This document shows, piece by piece, positions 56,898 to 64,000 of a stretch of 64,000 bases of DNA (positions are counted from its first letter, which is position 1; each line of letters begins with the position of its first letter). The translations under genes were made by a program, and so were the position numbers. The stretch is from Williamsia sp. 1135. GTDB lineage: Bacteria; Actinomycetota; Actinomycetes; Mycobacteriales; Mycobacteriaceae. Where the stretch lies: NCBI RefSeq assembly GCF_002095395.1, contig NZ_MJEI01000092.1, forward strand, positions 1-64,000, written 5' to 3'. The notes beneath the pieces were generated by a model, which made no database searches, was not told the origin of the DNA, and saw nothing but the letters and a program-made list of their open reading frames with translations.

Positions 56898-57833
56898 TCA
56901 GGCAGCCATCACGTTCATGCCGAGGCGCTCGAGCACCTCGCTGGTCGCCTTGGCGAAGTTCAGACTGCAAAAGTGCAGGCAAGGAACACCTTCGGCGATC
57001 AGTCGCTGCGCCATCTGCGTGGCGAGGTCGATACCAACGGCTCGGACGGCCTCCCGGTCTTCTTCCGGTCCGCCACCAGCCGCCGCCGCCAGGCGCCGAT
57101 CGATGTCGGCGGGCAGCACCGAACCCGACAGTTCCACCATGCGACGGACCGATGCCAGCGACGTGATGGGCATGATCCCCGGAATGAGGGGCTTTGCGCC
57201 CTGCTCGGGATCGGCCGCGACCACCCGGTCACGCAAACGCAGGAAGTCATCGACGTCGAAGAACATCTGGGTGATCGAATACTGAGCTCCGGCACGGAGT
57301 TTCGACACCAGATACTTCGTGTCGTGGTCGAGGTCGGGAGCTCTGTGGTGGCCTTCGGGGAACGATGCGACGCCGACGTTGAAGTCGCCGAGCTCTTGCA
57401 CCAGTCGGACGAGCTGCTCAGCGTACTCGAGCCCCTCGGGATGCTTGACCCACTCGCCCAGCGGGTCACCGGGCGGATCCCCGCGCAGCGCGAGGATGTT
57501 GGTGATCCCCTGATCGGCAAAGCCGCCGACCATCGCCCGCAACTCCTCCACGCTGTGCCCGACCGCGGTCAGATGAGCAACCGGCAGCAACGTGGTCTCG
57601 CGGGCCAGCTGCCCGACGATCCGCAGGGTGCGGTCGCGGGTTGACCCGCCGGCGCCGTAGGTCATCGAGACGAATGCAGGACCCATGCGCTCGAAGATGC
57701 GCACCGCACGCCACAGCCGCGCCTCGGCCTGCTCATCGCGGGGCGGGTAGAACTCGACGGAAAATGGAACCGGCCCCGGATGTGGCTCGGCCAGCCGCTG
57801 CACGATCGATGTCTGGGGTAGCTGCGAACTCAC
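56898..57833 (-). CDS. metF: Methylenetetrahydrofolate reductase-like protein (Rv2172c type)
   Basis: 311 residues from the GTG at 57833. MetF barrel: FSVEFYPPRDEQAEARLW, FVSMTYGAGGSTRDRTL, VAHLTAVGHSVEELRAM, NILALRGDPPGDPLG, SITQMFFDVDDFLRL, GIMPITSLASVRRMVELSG and CLHFCSLNFAKATSEVL. Produces 5-methyl-THF for methionine synthesis. The Rv2172c group in this locus is reported to be an unusual, possibly flavin-independent form; whether this copy binds FAD was not judged. Lies on the minus strand between plus-strand carotenoid genes. Confidence 0.92.
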   Translation of the reverse strand: MSSQLPQTSIVQRLAEPHPGPVPFSVEFYPPRDEQAEARLWRAVRIFERMGPAFVSMTYGAGGSTRDRTLRIVGQLARETTLLPVAHLTAVGHSVEELRAMVGGFADQGITNILALRGDPPGDPLGEWVKHPEGLEYAEQLVRLVQELGDFNVGVASFPEGHHRAPDLDHDTKYLVSKLRAGAQYSITQMFFDVDDFLRLRDRVVAADPEQGAKPLIPGIMPITSLASVRRMVELSGSVLPADIDRRLAAAAGGGPEEDREAVRAVGIDLATQMAQRLIAEGVPCLHFCSLNFAKATSEVLERLGMNVMAA

Positions 57834-57919
57834 CCGGCAATCATACGATTGCCCAGGCGAGCCCGGCCACGTCGCCCGGTCGGCCGAGCCGATCATCACC
57901 CCGCAGTTAAGGTGACCAG

Positions 57920-58996
57920 GTGCCCATCGAGTCCCTGCGCGACGTCCCAGCGGCGACCTCCGAGCTACTACAACAGATCTTTGCAGAGCGCCGACCTGCA
58001 GCTTCTGACATCGCCCCCGGGTTCGCCGAGGCGGTGGAGTCGATGGGCGGATTCGTGCTGCGGGGTGGCAAGCGGGTGCGCCCGACCTTTGCCTGGGCCG
58101 GATACCAGGCCGCGGGCCCCGCCCGGCCTCTCCCCGACCAGATGCTGACCGTGTGCGCGGCCCTCGAGTTCGTGCAGGCCTGCGCATTGATCCACGACGA
58201 CATCATCGATCGATCCGACACCCGTCGCGGGCATCCGACGTTGCACCGTGAGTTCGAGCGACTTCATCGCGACGCGGGGTGGCACGGCTCCCCGGCGTCG
58301 TACGGCGAGGGTGTCGCGATCCTGCTCGGCGATCTGGCTCTGGCCTGGGCCGACGACCTCTTCTTCGGGGCGGGTTTGACCCCGGATGTGATCGCCGCGG
58401 TCGCCAGCATCTGGGCTGGGATGCGTACCGAGGTCCTCGCCGGTCAGTACCTCGACATCACGGCCGAGGCCGCCGGCGACGAGTCGCCCGTGGCGGCCCA
58501 TCGGGTGATGCGCTTCAAGACTGCCGCCTACACGGTGGAGCGGCCACTGCAGCTCGGCGCCGCGATCGGCGGCGCCGACGCAGACCTGATCGGGGCCCTT
58601 CGCTCGTTCGGAACCGACGTGGGCGTCGCTTTTCAGCTCCGCGACGATGTGCTGGGCGTCTTCGGCGATCCAGAGGTGACCGGCAAACCAGCGGGCGACG
58701 ACATCATCGCGGGCAAACGGACGGCGCTGCTCGCTGCCGCGCTGAATCTGAGTGACATCGACAACCCCGCAGCAGCGCAGGTGTTGCGTCGGCGCATCGG
58801 CAAGAACCTCGACCCGGCGGAGCTGGCCGAGACGACCCAGATCATCCACGACAGCGGCGCGGTTGCCAGGGTCGAATCGCAGATCGGCGAGCTCGTCGAA
58901 TCAGCACTGATCACCCTGTTCGCGAGCAGTGCCCCTGCCACCGCGAAGGCGGACCTCGCAGAGTTGGCGACCTCCATGACGCAGCGGCGGGCGTGA
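57920..58996 (+). CDS. idsA: Geranylgeranyl-diphosphate-type polyprenyl synthase
   Basis: 358 residues from a GTG. Trans-prenyltransferase: GGKRVRPTFAWAGYQ, first Asp-rich motif LIHDDIIDRSDTRRGHPTL, second FQLRDDVLGVFGD, and KPAGDDIIAGKRTALL. Position matches M. tuberculosis idsA2 (Rv2173) beside metF and mptA. In this genome it is directly followed by crtI (stop/start overlap TGATG), so it probably supplies GGPP for phytoene synthesis, acting as CrtE. Confidence 0.92.
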   Translation: MPIESLRDVPAATSELLQQIFAERRPAASDIAPGFAEAVESMGGFVLRGGKRVRPTFAWAGYQAAGPARPLPDQMLTVCAALEFVQACALIHDDIIDRSDTRRGHPTLHREFERLHRDAGWHGSPASYGEGVAILLGDLALAWADDLFFGAGLTPDVIAAVASIWAGMRTEVLAGQYLDITAEAAGDESPVAAHRVMRFKTAAYTVERPLQLGAAIGGADADLIGALRSFGTDVGVAFQLRDDVLGVFGDPEVTGKPAGDDIIAGKRTALLAAALNLSDIDNPAAAQVLRRRIGKNLDPAELAETTQIIHDSGAVARVESQIGELVESALITLFASSAPATAKADLAELATSMTQRRA

Positions 58997-60522
58997 TGGT
59001 CGTTTCGGTCTCCGGCTCCACCGATCGGATAGTGGTGGTCGGCGCGGGACTCTCCGGTCTGACCGCGGCGCTCCATCTGCGCGGCGCCGGGCGAGAGGTC
59101 ACAGTCCTCGAAGCCGCCGCACACCCGGGCGGCCGGGTCGCCACAGAAACCATCGGCGACAACCACTTCGACACCGGCGCAACCATTCTCACCATGCCCG
59201 AGCTGGTGCACGCCCCCCTCGCCGCGGTAGGCGTCGAGCGGGAGGACGCAGTACGCCGCCTCGATCTCATCGACGTCGATCCCACGTACAACATGCGCTA
59301 CGCAGACGGCGCCGAGCTCGCCGTCCACCGCGACCACGATCGGTTCGCTGCGGCCATCACCGACGTGTTCGGGCCGCAACAGGCCCGCGGCTACCGCGAA
59401 CTGACCGAGTGGATGAGGCAGCTGTACGCCGTAGAGATGGACACCTTCATCAACCGGAACTTCGACTCGGCGCTCTCCCTCGCCCGGGATCCGGCCACGC
59501 GCACCGGCGCAGCCGAGTTGCTGCGGCTCGGTGCCCTGGGCCGGTTGTCCGCGCGCGTGGGAAAGTTCGTCACCGACGAACGCTTGTTGCGCGCCTTCAC
59601 CTTTCAGGCCCTCTACGCAGGGGTACCACCTGAGCGCGCGCGGGCCGTGTACGCGGTGATCGCCCACATGGACATCAGTATGGGCGTGTACTACCCGCGG
59701 GGCGGGATGGGCCGCGTCGCCGACGTGATGGCCGGAGCGCTGCAGGACGCAGGCGGGCGCGTCGAACTCGGCACCGCCGCGTCGAGCGTGCAGTGGACCG
59801 GCGACCGCGTCACCTCGGTGACGAGCACCGACGGACGCGTCTGGAATTGTGACGCAGCTGTTTTCACCACCGACGCACCCGTCACCGAGCGTCTCTTGGG
59901 GCGCCGACGCACCAGGCGCTCGCGGCGGATCGTCTACTCACCAAGCGCCGTCGTGGCCCACGGCGTGGTTCCCACCGAGGTCACCGCCGGGTGGCCGGGC
60001 GGTCACCACACCCTCGACTTCGGCGCCGCCTGGTCCCAGACCTTTCGGGAGCTGACCGCCCGGAACGGTCGGGGCCGACTGATGAGCGATCCGTCGCTGC
60101 TGATCAACAGGCCCGGCCTCTCCGACCGCGAGCACGGCATCAGCACCGCCGGCGAATCGGTCACGGTGCTCGCACCCTGCCCGAACCTCGATTCGGCGCC
60201 CCTGCCGTGGCAGCAGCTCGCCGGACCCTACATACAGGAAGTGCTGGCGGTCCTCGAGGCCCGCGGCTACTCAGGCATCAGTGAGACCTTCAGGATCGCG
60301 CGCGTCGACGATCCGGCCACCTGGGCGGCGGCGGGTATGGCGGCGGGGACACCGTTCGCCGCAGCCCACACCGTCGCGCAGACCGGCCCGCTGCGCACGC
60401 GCAATCTCGTACCGGGCGCCGACAACGTCGTGTTGGCGGGTAGTTCCACGGTGCCCGGTGTGGGGATTCCGCCCGTGCTGGTCTCCGGACGACTCGCGGC
60501 CCAGCGCATCACAGGTGAATAG
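58996..60522 (+). CDS. crtI: Phytoene desaturase
   Basis: 508 residues from the ATG that overlaps the idsA stop. FAD motif VVVGAGLSGLTAALHLRGAG, AAHPGGRVATETIGDNHFDTGAT, NRNFDSALSL, LLRAFTFQALYAGVPPERA, YYPRGGMGRVADVMAGAL, and the C-terminal CrtI signature around VLAGSSTVPGVGIPPVLVSG. Converts phytoene to lycopene or a less desaturated carotene. Encoded between idsA and mptA, which are adjacent in mycobacteria. Confidence 0.93.
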   Translation: MVVSVSGSTDRIVVVGAGLSGLTAALHLRGAGREVTVLEAAAHPGGRVATETIGDNHFDTGATILTMPELVHAPLAAVGVEREDAVRRLDLIDVDPTYNMRYADGAELAVHRDHDRFAAAITDVFGPQQARGYRELTEWMRQLYAVEMDTFINRNFDSALSLARDPATRTGAAELLRLGALGRLSARVGKFVTDERLLRAFTFQALYAGVPPERARAVYAVIAHMDISMGVYYPRGGMGRVADVMAGALQDAGGRVELGTAASSVQWTGDRVTSVTSTDGRVWNCDAAVFTTDAPVTERLLGRRRTRRSRRIVYSPSAVVAHGVVPTEVTAGWPGGHHTLDFGAAWSQTFRELTARNGRGRLMSDPSLLINRPGLSDREHGISTAGESVTVLAPCPNLDSAPLPWQQLAGPYIQEVLAVLEARGYSGISETFRIARVDDPATWAAAGMAAGTPFAAAHTVAQTGPLRTRNLVPGADNVVLAGSSTVPGVGIPPVLVSGRLAAQRITGE

Positions 60523-60535
60523 GAACTCAACGGCG

Positions 60536-62131
60536 ATGTCCACGTCCACGTCGATGCCGGCCGGCGGTGTCCGAGCCCGACTGACCCGCACCCGGCTCTC
60601 GGTGGGTGATTTCTGCCGCACCGACCTCGGTCGCCAGGTGCTGATGGGGTGTGCCGGATCTCTGCTCGTCACCGCAGGCAGCTTCGGTGTCGGGGACGTC
60701 CCCCGCAACGAGACGACGCTGCAGACGATGCACCTGACGTGGCTGTACTTCGGGCACGGGAAGACTTTGAGCAGCCTCGTCTTCTGGCTGGGGGTGGCGC
60801 TGATGGTCATCTCGTGGGTCCAGGTGGGACGCACCCTGCGCGCCGACCCATCCGCCGATCGTCCCACTCGCGCTCTCGGCTGGGCCTCCCTGGCCCAGTC
60901 CGCCCCGCTGATGATCGCGGTGCCGCTCTACAGCCGCGATGTCTACGCCTACCTCGCGCAGGGCGCCTTGCTCCGAGACGGTTTCAATCCGTATTCCGAT
61001 GGCCCGGTGGTCCGGCCCGGACCGCTGCTGGACTCGATGGCACAGGTGTGGGCCACCACCACCGCGCCCTACGGACCGGCGTTCATGTCGCTGACCCGGT
61101 TGGTCACCACCGTGACCGGTGACCAGGCGATCGTCGGTGTGCTGGTGATGAGAGTCGTCCTGATACCCGGGTTGTTGCTGACCCTCTGGGCGCTGCCGCG
61201 GCTCGCCCGGCACTTCGGGACCGACCCCGCGATGGCGATCTGGGTGATCGCCCTCAATCCACTGCTGCTGATCCACCTCGTCGGCGGCCCGCACGTCGAG
61301 TTGCTGATGATGGGCGTGCTCATCGCGGGGATCACGTTGGTCGTCCAGCGCCGACACGTTGCGGGGGTGAGCGTGCTGGCACTGGCCGCCTCGATCAAGA
61401 TCACCGCCGGTGTCGCGATCCCTTTCGTCCTGTGGATCTGGCTGGCGCACATTCGGGAAGACCGGCACACGCGAGCCCGGTCCGAGGGTGACCCCCCGGG
61501 TATCCGACCTGCCGACGTCGCCGGCGTGCTGGCGTGGATCGTCGGACTCAGTGCCCTCATCTTCGGTGTGCTGACCCTGCTCGTCGGCCACGGATTCGGA
61601 TGGCTGCTCGGACTGACCTGGGCCGCCAAGATCATCAACTGGCTCACGATTCCCACCGCGATGGCACATCTGACCACTCTCGTCTCGTCACCGTTCGTGA
61701 GCCTGCCGCTGCTTCCTGTTCTCGAGGTCGCCCGGTCCATCGGTTCGATCGTGTTGTCCCTGACGCTGATCGGACTCTGGGTGTGGTTCCGGCGCAGTGA
61801 GCGCGATGCGGTCAAGGGTATGGCGTGGGCGATGCTCGCGGTCCTGCTGCTCGAGCCGTCCACGCTCCCCTGGTACTACACCTGGGCGCTGGTGATCGCA
61901 GCAGTCTTCACCATCGATCGCCGGGGTCTGGTCGCCATCGTGGCGTTCACTGTGTTCCTGCTCCAGGTATTCGGACCGAGCGATGACATCTTCATGTACG
62001 AGATCACCGATGTGATTGTCGCGATTGCTCTCTCGGCTCTCGCCGGCTGGTCCCTGGTGCGGCGTGATCCTTTGCGTATCCGGCGATTGACCCGCGGTCG
62101 GGCCACCGACAGCGCGGATCAAGCCTCATGA
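60536..62131 (+). CDS. mptA: Alpha-(1->6)-mannopyranosyltransferase MptA
   Basis: 531 residues from an ATG 13 bases after the crtI stop, with AGGAA upstream. GT-C polytopic enzyme with 12 or so membrane segments. First-loop motif PLYSRDVYAYLAQGALLRDG (Asp near the entrance of the active site), NPYSDGP, TTAPYGPAFM, GGPHVELLMMG and LEPSTLPWYYTWAL. Extends the mannan core of lipomannan/lipoarabinomannan with polyprenyl-phosphomannose. MptA rather than MptB because its neighbours match Rv2173-Rv2175c. The stop overlaps the crtB start (ATGA). Confidence 0.9.
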   Translation: MSTSTSMPAGGVRARLTRTRLSVGDFCRTDLGRQVLMGCAGSLLVTAGSFGVGDVPRNETTLQTMHLTWLYFGHGKTLSSLVFWLGVALMVISWVQVGRTLRADPSADRPTRALGWASLAQSAPLMIAVPLYSRDVYAYLAQGALLRDGFNPYSDGPVVRPGPLLDSMAQVWATTTAPYGPAFMSLTRLVTTVTGDQAIVGVLVMRVVLIPGLLLTLWALPRLARHFGTDPAMAIWVIALNPLLLIHLVGGPHVELLMMGVLIAGITLVVQRRHVAGVSVLALAASIKITAGVAIPFVLWIWLAHIREDRHTRARSEGDPPGIRPADVAGVLAWIVGLSALIFGVLTLLVGHGFGWLLGLTWAAKIINWLTIPTAMAHLTTLVSSPFVSLPLLPVLEVARSIGSIVLSLTLIGLWVWFRRSERDAVKGMAWAMLAVLLLEPSTLPWYYTWALVIAAVFTIDRRGLVAIVAFTVFLLQVFGPSDDIFMYEITDVIVAIALSALAGWSLVRRDPLRIRRLTRGRATDSADQAS

Positions 62132-63030
62132 CGGACGGCACACGCCTCGAGACGGCCTACGTGCACTGTGAACAGCTCACCGCGACCCACGGGCGCACCT
62201 ACTATCGCGGAATCCAATTGCTCTCTCCCGCACGGCGCAGCGGCGTCTACGCACTCTATGGGTTCGCGCGGATGGTCGACGACATCGTCGACACGACGAC
62301 CGGGCCGGATCGGCTGGGACAACTCGACGACATCGAGGCAGACCTGCACACCGCGCTGGCGCGTCCCGATCACAGAGCCCGACATCTCGAGGTGCTCGCC
62401 GTCGCCGACACCGCGGCCGCGTTCAGGATCCCCCACGAGTATTTCGACGCCTTCCTGCGATCGATGCGGATGGACCTCCCCGACAGCGACCTGCACGTGG
62501 CCACCTACCGCTCGATGGCACAGCTGCGCGAATACATGTACGGGTCGGCGAGCGTCATCGGATTACAGATGCTCCCCATCCTGGGAACAGTCGGGGACGT
62601 CGAGAGTGCGATGTCGGCAGCGCGAGCGCTGGGCGACGCCTTTCAGCTCACCAACTTCATCCGCGACGCCGGGGAAGACCTCGACCGCGGCCGTATTTAT
62701 CTGCCGACCGATGAACTCGCCGCGTTCGGGGTGGACGAAGCCATGCTCCGACGGTGCCGCCGCAACGGCCAGGTACCGCCGCAGCTACGTCGGGCGTTGG
62801 CGCATCTGATCGCCATCACCCGCGCCGAATATCGGCTCGCAGAGCCCGGAATCGCGCTCTTGGCGCCTGCCAGCAGACCCGGGATCAGGGCAGCGCTGAC
62901 GATGTACCGAGCCATCCTCGATCAGGTCGAACAGAACGGTTACCGCGTCCTGACGCAGCGGGCCCGCCTGTCGAAACCGGCCCGGGTGGGGCACATCGCC
63001 GCGGCTCTGGTGCGCCGCGGACGCGTCTAG
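62128..63030 (+). CDS. crtB: Phytoene synthase
   Basis: 300 residues. Squalene/phytoene synthase family: RGIQLLSPARRSGVYALYGF, the first Asp motif ARMVDDIVD, MQLREYMYGSASVIGLQML-type region, and the second Asp motif FIRDAGEDLDRGRIYLP. Condenses two GGPP to phytoene. Translation is coupled to mptA by ATGA. Its stop shares a CTAG with the stop of the convergent Rv2175c-like gene, so the two frames overlap by four bases. Confidence 0.94.
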   Translation: MTDGTRLETAYVHCEQLTATHGRTYYRGIQLLSPARRSGVYALYGFARMVDDIVDTTTGPDRLGQLDDIEADLHTALARPDHRARHLEVLAVADTAAAFRIPHEYFDAFLRSMRMDLPDSDLHVATYRSMAQLREYMYGSASVIGLQMLPILGTVGDVESAMSAARALGDAFQLTNFIRDAGEDLDRGRIYLPTDELAAFGVDEAMLRRCRRNGQVPPQLRRALAHLIAITRAEYRLAEPGIALLAPASRPGIRAALTMYRAILDQVEQNGYRVLTQRARLSKPARVGHIAAALVRRGRV

Positions 63031-63392
63031 AAGGCTTCGGCCTGGGCGCGGCGCACCATCTCGCGTGCCTGGTGCCCGTGCAGCGCCTCCGCCGGGCAGA
63101 TGCCCAGGTCATCCTGGATCTCGAACAGCCATCTCATCGCCTCGTCGCGGCTGAAACCGCCGTCGAACAACACCTTGATCAAGCCGACGAGGTGCTTGGT
63201 GATCTCCGGGCCGTCGAAGAACAATGCCGGGATGGCGACCTGTCCGTCACGGCGCACCGCGAGCAGACGCTCGTCGGTGATCAGATTGAGGACCTTGCTG
63301 TTGGAAAAGCCCATTCGGGAAGAAACCTGGGACACGGACAAAACCTCTGTGTCAGCAGGCAGCGTGTCTTCTGAAAGCGGTACGGAACCCAC
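63027..63392 (-). CDS. Rv2175c-like DNA-binding protein, probable PknL substrate
   Basis: 121 residues from the GTG at 63392. The N-terminal half is a winged helix-turn-helix (LSVSQVSSRMGFSNSKVLNL; LLAVRRDGQVAIPALFF) and the C-terminal half the family domain (PEITKHLVGLIKVLFDGGFS, AMRWLFEIQDDLGICPAEAL). M. tuberculosis Rv2175c binds DNA and is phosphorylated by PknL on an N-terminal Thr; the N-terminus here (VGSVPLSEDTLPADTEV) has Thr/Ser in a comparable place. Divergent from pknL across 186 bases. Confidence 0.9.
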   Translation of the reverse strand: MGSVPLSEDTLPADTEVLSVSQVSSRMGFSNSKVLNLITDERLLAVRRDGQVAIPALFFDGPEITKHLVGLIKVLFDGGFSRDEAMRWLFEIQDDLGICPAEALHGHQAREMVRRAQAEAF

Positions 63393-63578
63393 GTAGGTGA
63401 CACTACCGAGCGGGTCGGCGCGCAGTCGAGTCGCTCTCCCTCTCCGACCGGGAAACGGTCGAACTCCGCTGCGCTTCGTCCGCACACACCCGCGCTCGTG
63501 ATCGTTTCTAGACCGGGCGTCGCTACTGTGGACTCGTAAATCTGCCCACCTGTCCGGCCGCGAAAGGATCTGACGCCT
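63393..63578. other. Divergent intergenic region Rv2175c/pknL
   Basis: 186 bases that must carry both promoters. No clear palindrome or -35/-10 pair was found. Confidence 0.4.
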
Positions 63579-64000
63579 GTGAACGCTCCCTCCGACATGC
63601 TGATCGGCATGCTGCTGGAGCGCCGCTACCGGATCGATGCGCTCATCGCCCGCGGCGGCATGTCCAGCGTCTACCTCGGAATGGACCTGCGGCTCGATCG
63701 GCCTGTCGCCGTCAAGGTGATGGACCCGAGATTCTCGGCAGACCCGCAGTTCCTGGCGCGCCTCGAGTTCGAGGCCCGGTCGGTCGCCAGGCTCAAAGAT
63801 CCCGGACTCGTGGCCGTCTACGACCAGGGCGCAGACGGCGACTATGCGTTTCTCGTCATGGAATTGGTGCAGGGCGGCACCCTGCGCGAGCTGTTGCGCG
63901 AACGCGGCCCGATGCCACCCCATGCCGTGACCGCCGTGACGGCACCGGTCCTCGGAGCACTCGGGTCAGCCCACCGCGCCGGGCTCGTACACCGCGACGT
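63579..64000 (+). CDS. pknL: Ser/Thr protein kinase PknL (5' part, cut by window end)
   Basis: The first 140 codons from a GTG with AAAGGA upstream. Kinase N-lobe: RYRIDALIARGGMSSVYLGM (glycine loop), RPVAVKVMDPRFSADPQ (ATP lysine) and LVAVYDQGADGDYAFLVMEL. The window ends inside the catalytic loop, at GLVHRDV. Identified as PknL by the divergent Rv2175c partner and the adjacent mptA. Full-length relatives have a single membrane segment near the C-terminus; that part lies outside. Confidence 0.92.
   Translation, partial: MNAPSDMLIGMLLERRYRIDALIARGGMSSVYLGMDLRLDRPVAVKVMDPRFSADPQFLARLEFEARSVARLKDPGLVAVYDQGADGDYAFLVMELVQGGTLRELLRERGPMPPHAVTAVTAPVLGALGSAHRAGLVHRD

Noticed and set aside
1-64000. 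tRNA, rRNA, IS elements and prophage genes
   Set aside because: None were seen; no transposase, integrase or cloverleaf-like segment was noticed.

Overview
The window is GC-rich, densely packed actinobacterial chromosome. Gene content and order point to a mycolic-acid-forming member of the Mycobacteriales (Gordonia, Williamsia or Rhodococcus type). It has an Mce importer operon, Wag31/SepF polar division genes next to a dcw cluster without ftsA, two deazaflavin-type reductases, and the order rsmH-mraZ-DUF3040-GNAT-lppM-metF-idsA-mptA-Rv2175c-pknL known from Mycobacterium tuberculosis. No tRNA, rRNA, insertion sequence, prophage or CRISPR array was seen.

Layout. (1) 133-9389, minus: a complete Mce operon (two YrbE permeases, MceA-F, one Mce-associated protein), mostly with 4-base overlaps. 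(2) 9.7-13.4 kb: treZ converging on ilvA, then a Ddn-like reductase. (3) 13.5-25.5 kb: dnaE1, a Ser/Thr kinase, an unknown membrane protein, rluD, lspA, two lipoproteins, an asparaginase, dinB and a second Ddn-family reductase divergent from its probable TetR regulator. (4) 26.4-29.9 kb: ileS behind a T-box leader. (5) 29.9-50.4 kb, minus: the division and cell-wall block wag31-yggT-sepF-yggS-pgeF-ftsZ-ftsQ-murC-murG-ftsW-murD-mraY-[murF remnant]-murE-pbpB-ftsL-rsmH-mraZ. It carries MraZ-type operator repeats and an mraW-type RNA hairpin. (6) 50.7-64 kb: the conserved lppM-metF-mptA-pknL neighbourhood, into which carotenoid genes are interleaved one at a time: crtO ketolase, a CruF-like hydratase, a CruG-like glycosyltransferase, a GGPP-type synthase, crtI and crtB.

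The most striking observation is in the dcw cluster. Where a roughly 500-residue MurF ligase should lie between murE and mraY there is only a 167-codon frame. It matches the C-terminal domain of MurF and lacks the UDP-substrate domain, the ATP-binding domain, the DDxYNANP motif and the usual late lysine. It starts at a TTG with a strong Shine-Dalgarno, overlapping the murE stop, inside an 18-bp tandem duplication. MurF is essential, so a full-length copy must exist elsewhere, unless the sequence or assembly is wrong here. The second point of interest is the interleaving of a keto-carotenoid glycoside pathway with mycobacterial envelope genes, including lppM between the hydratase and the glycosyltransferase.

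Family assignments rest on motifs and remembered family sequences, not on searches.
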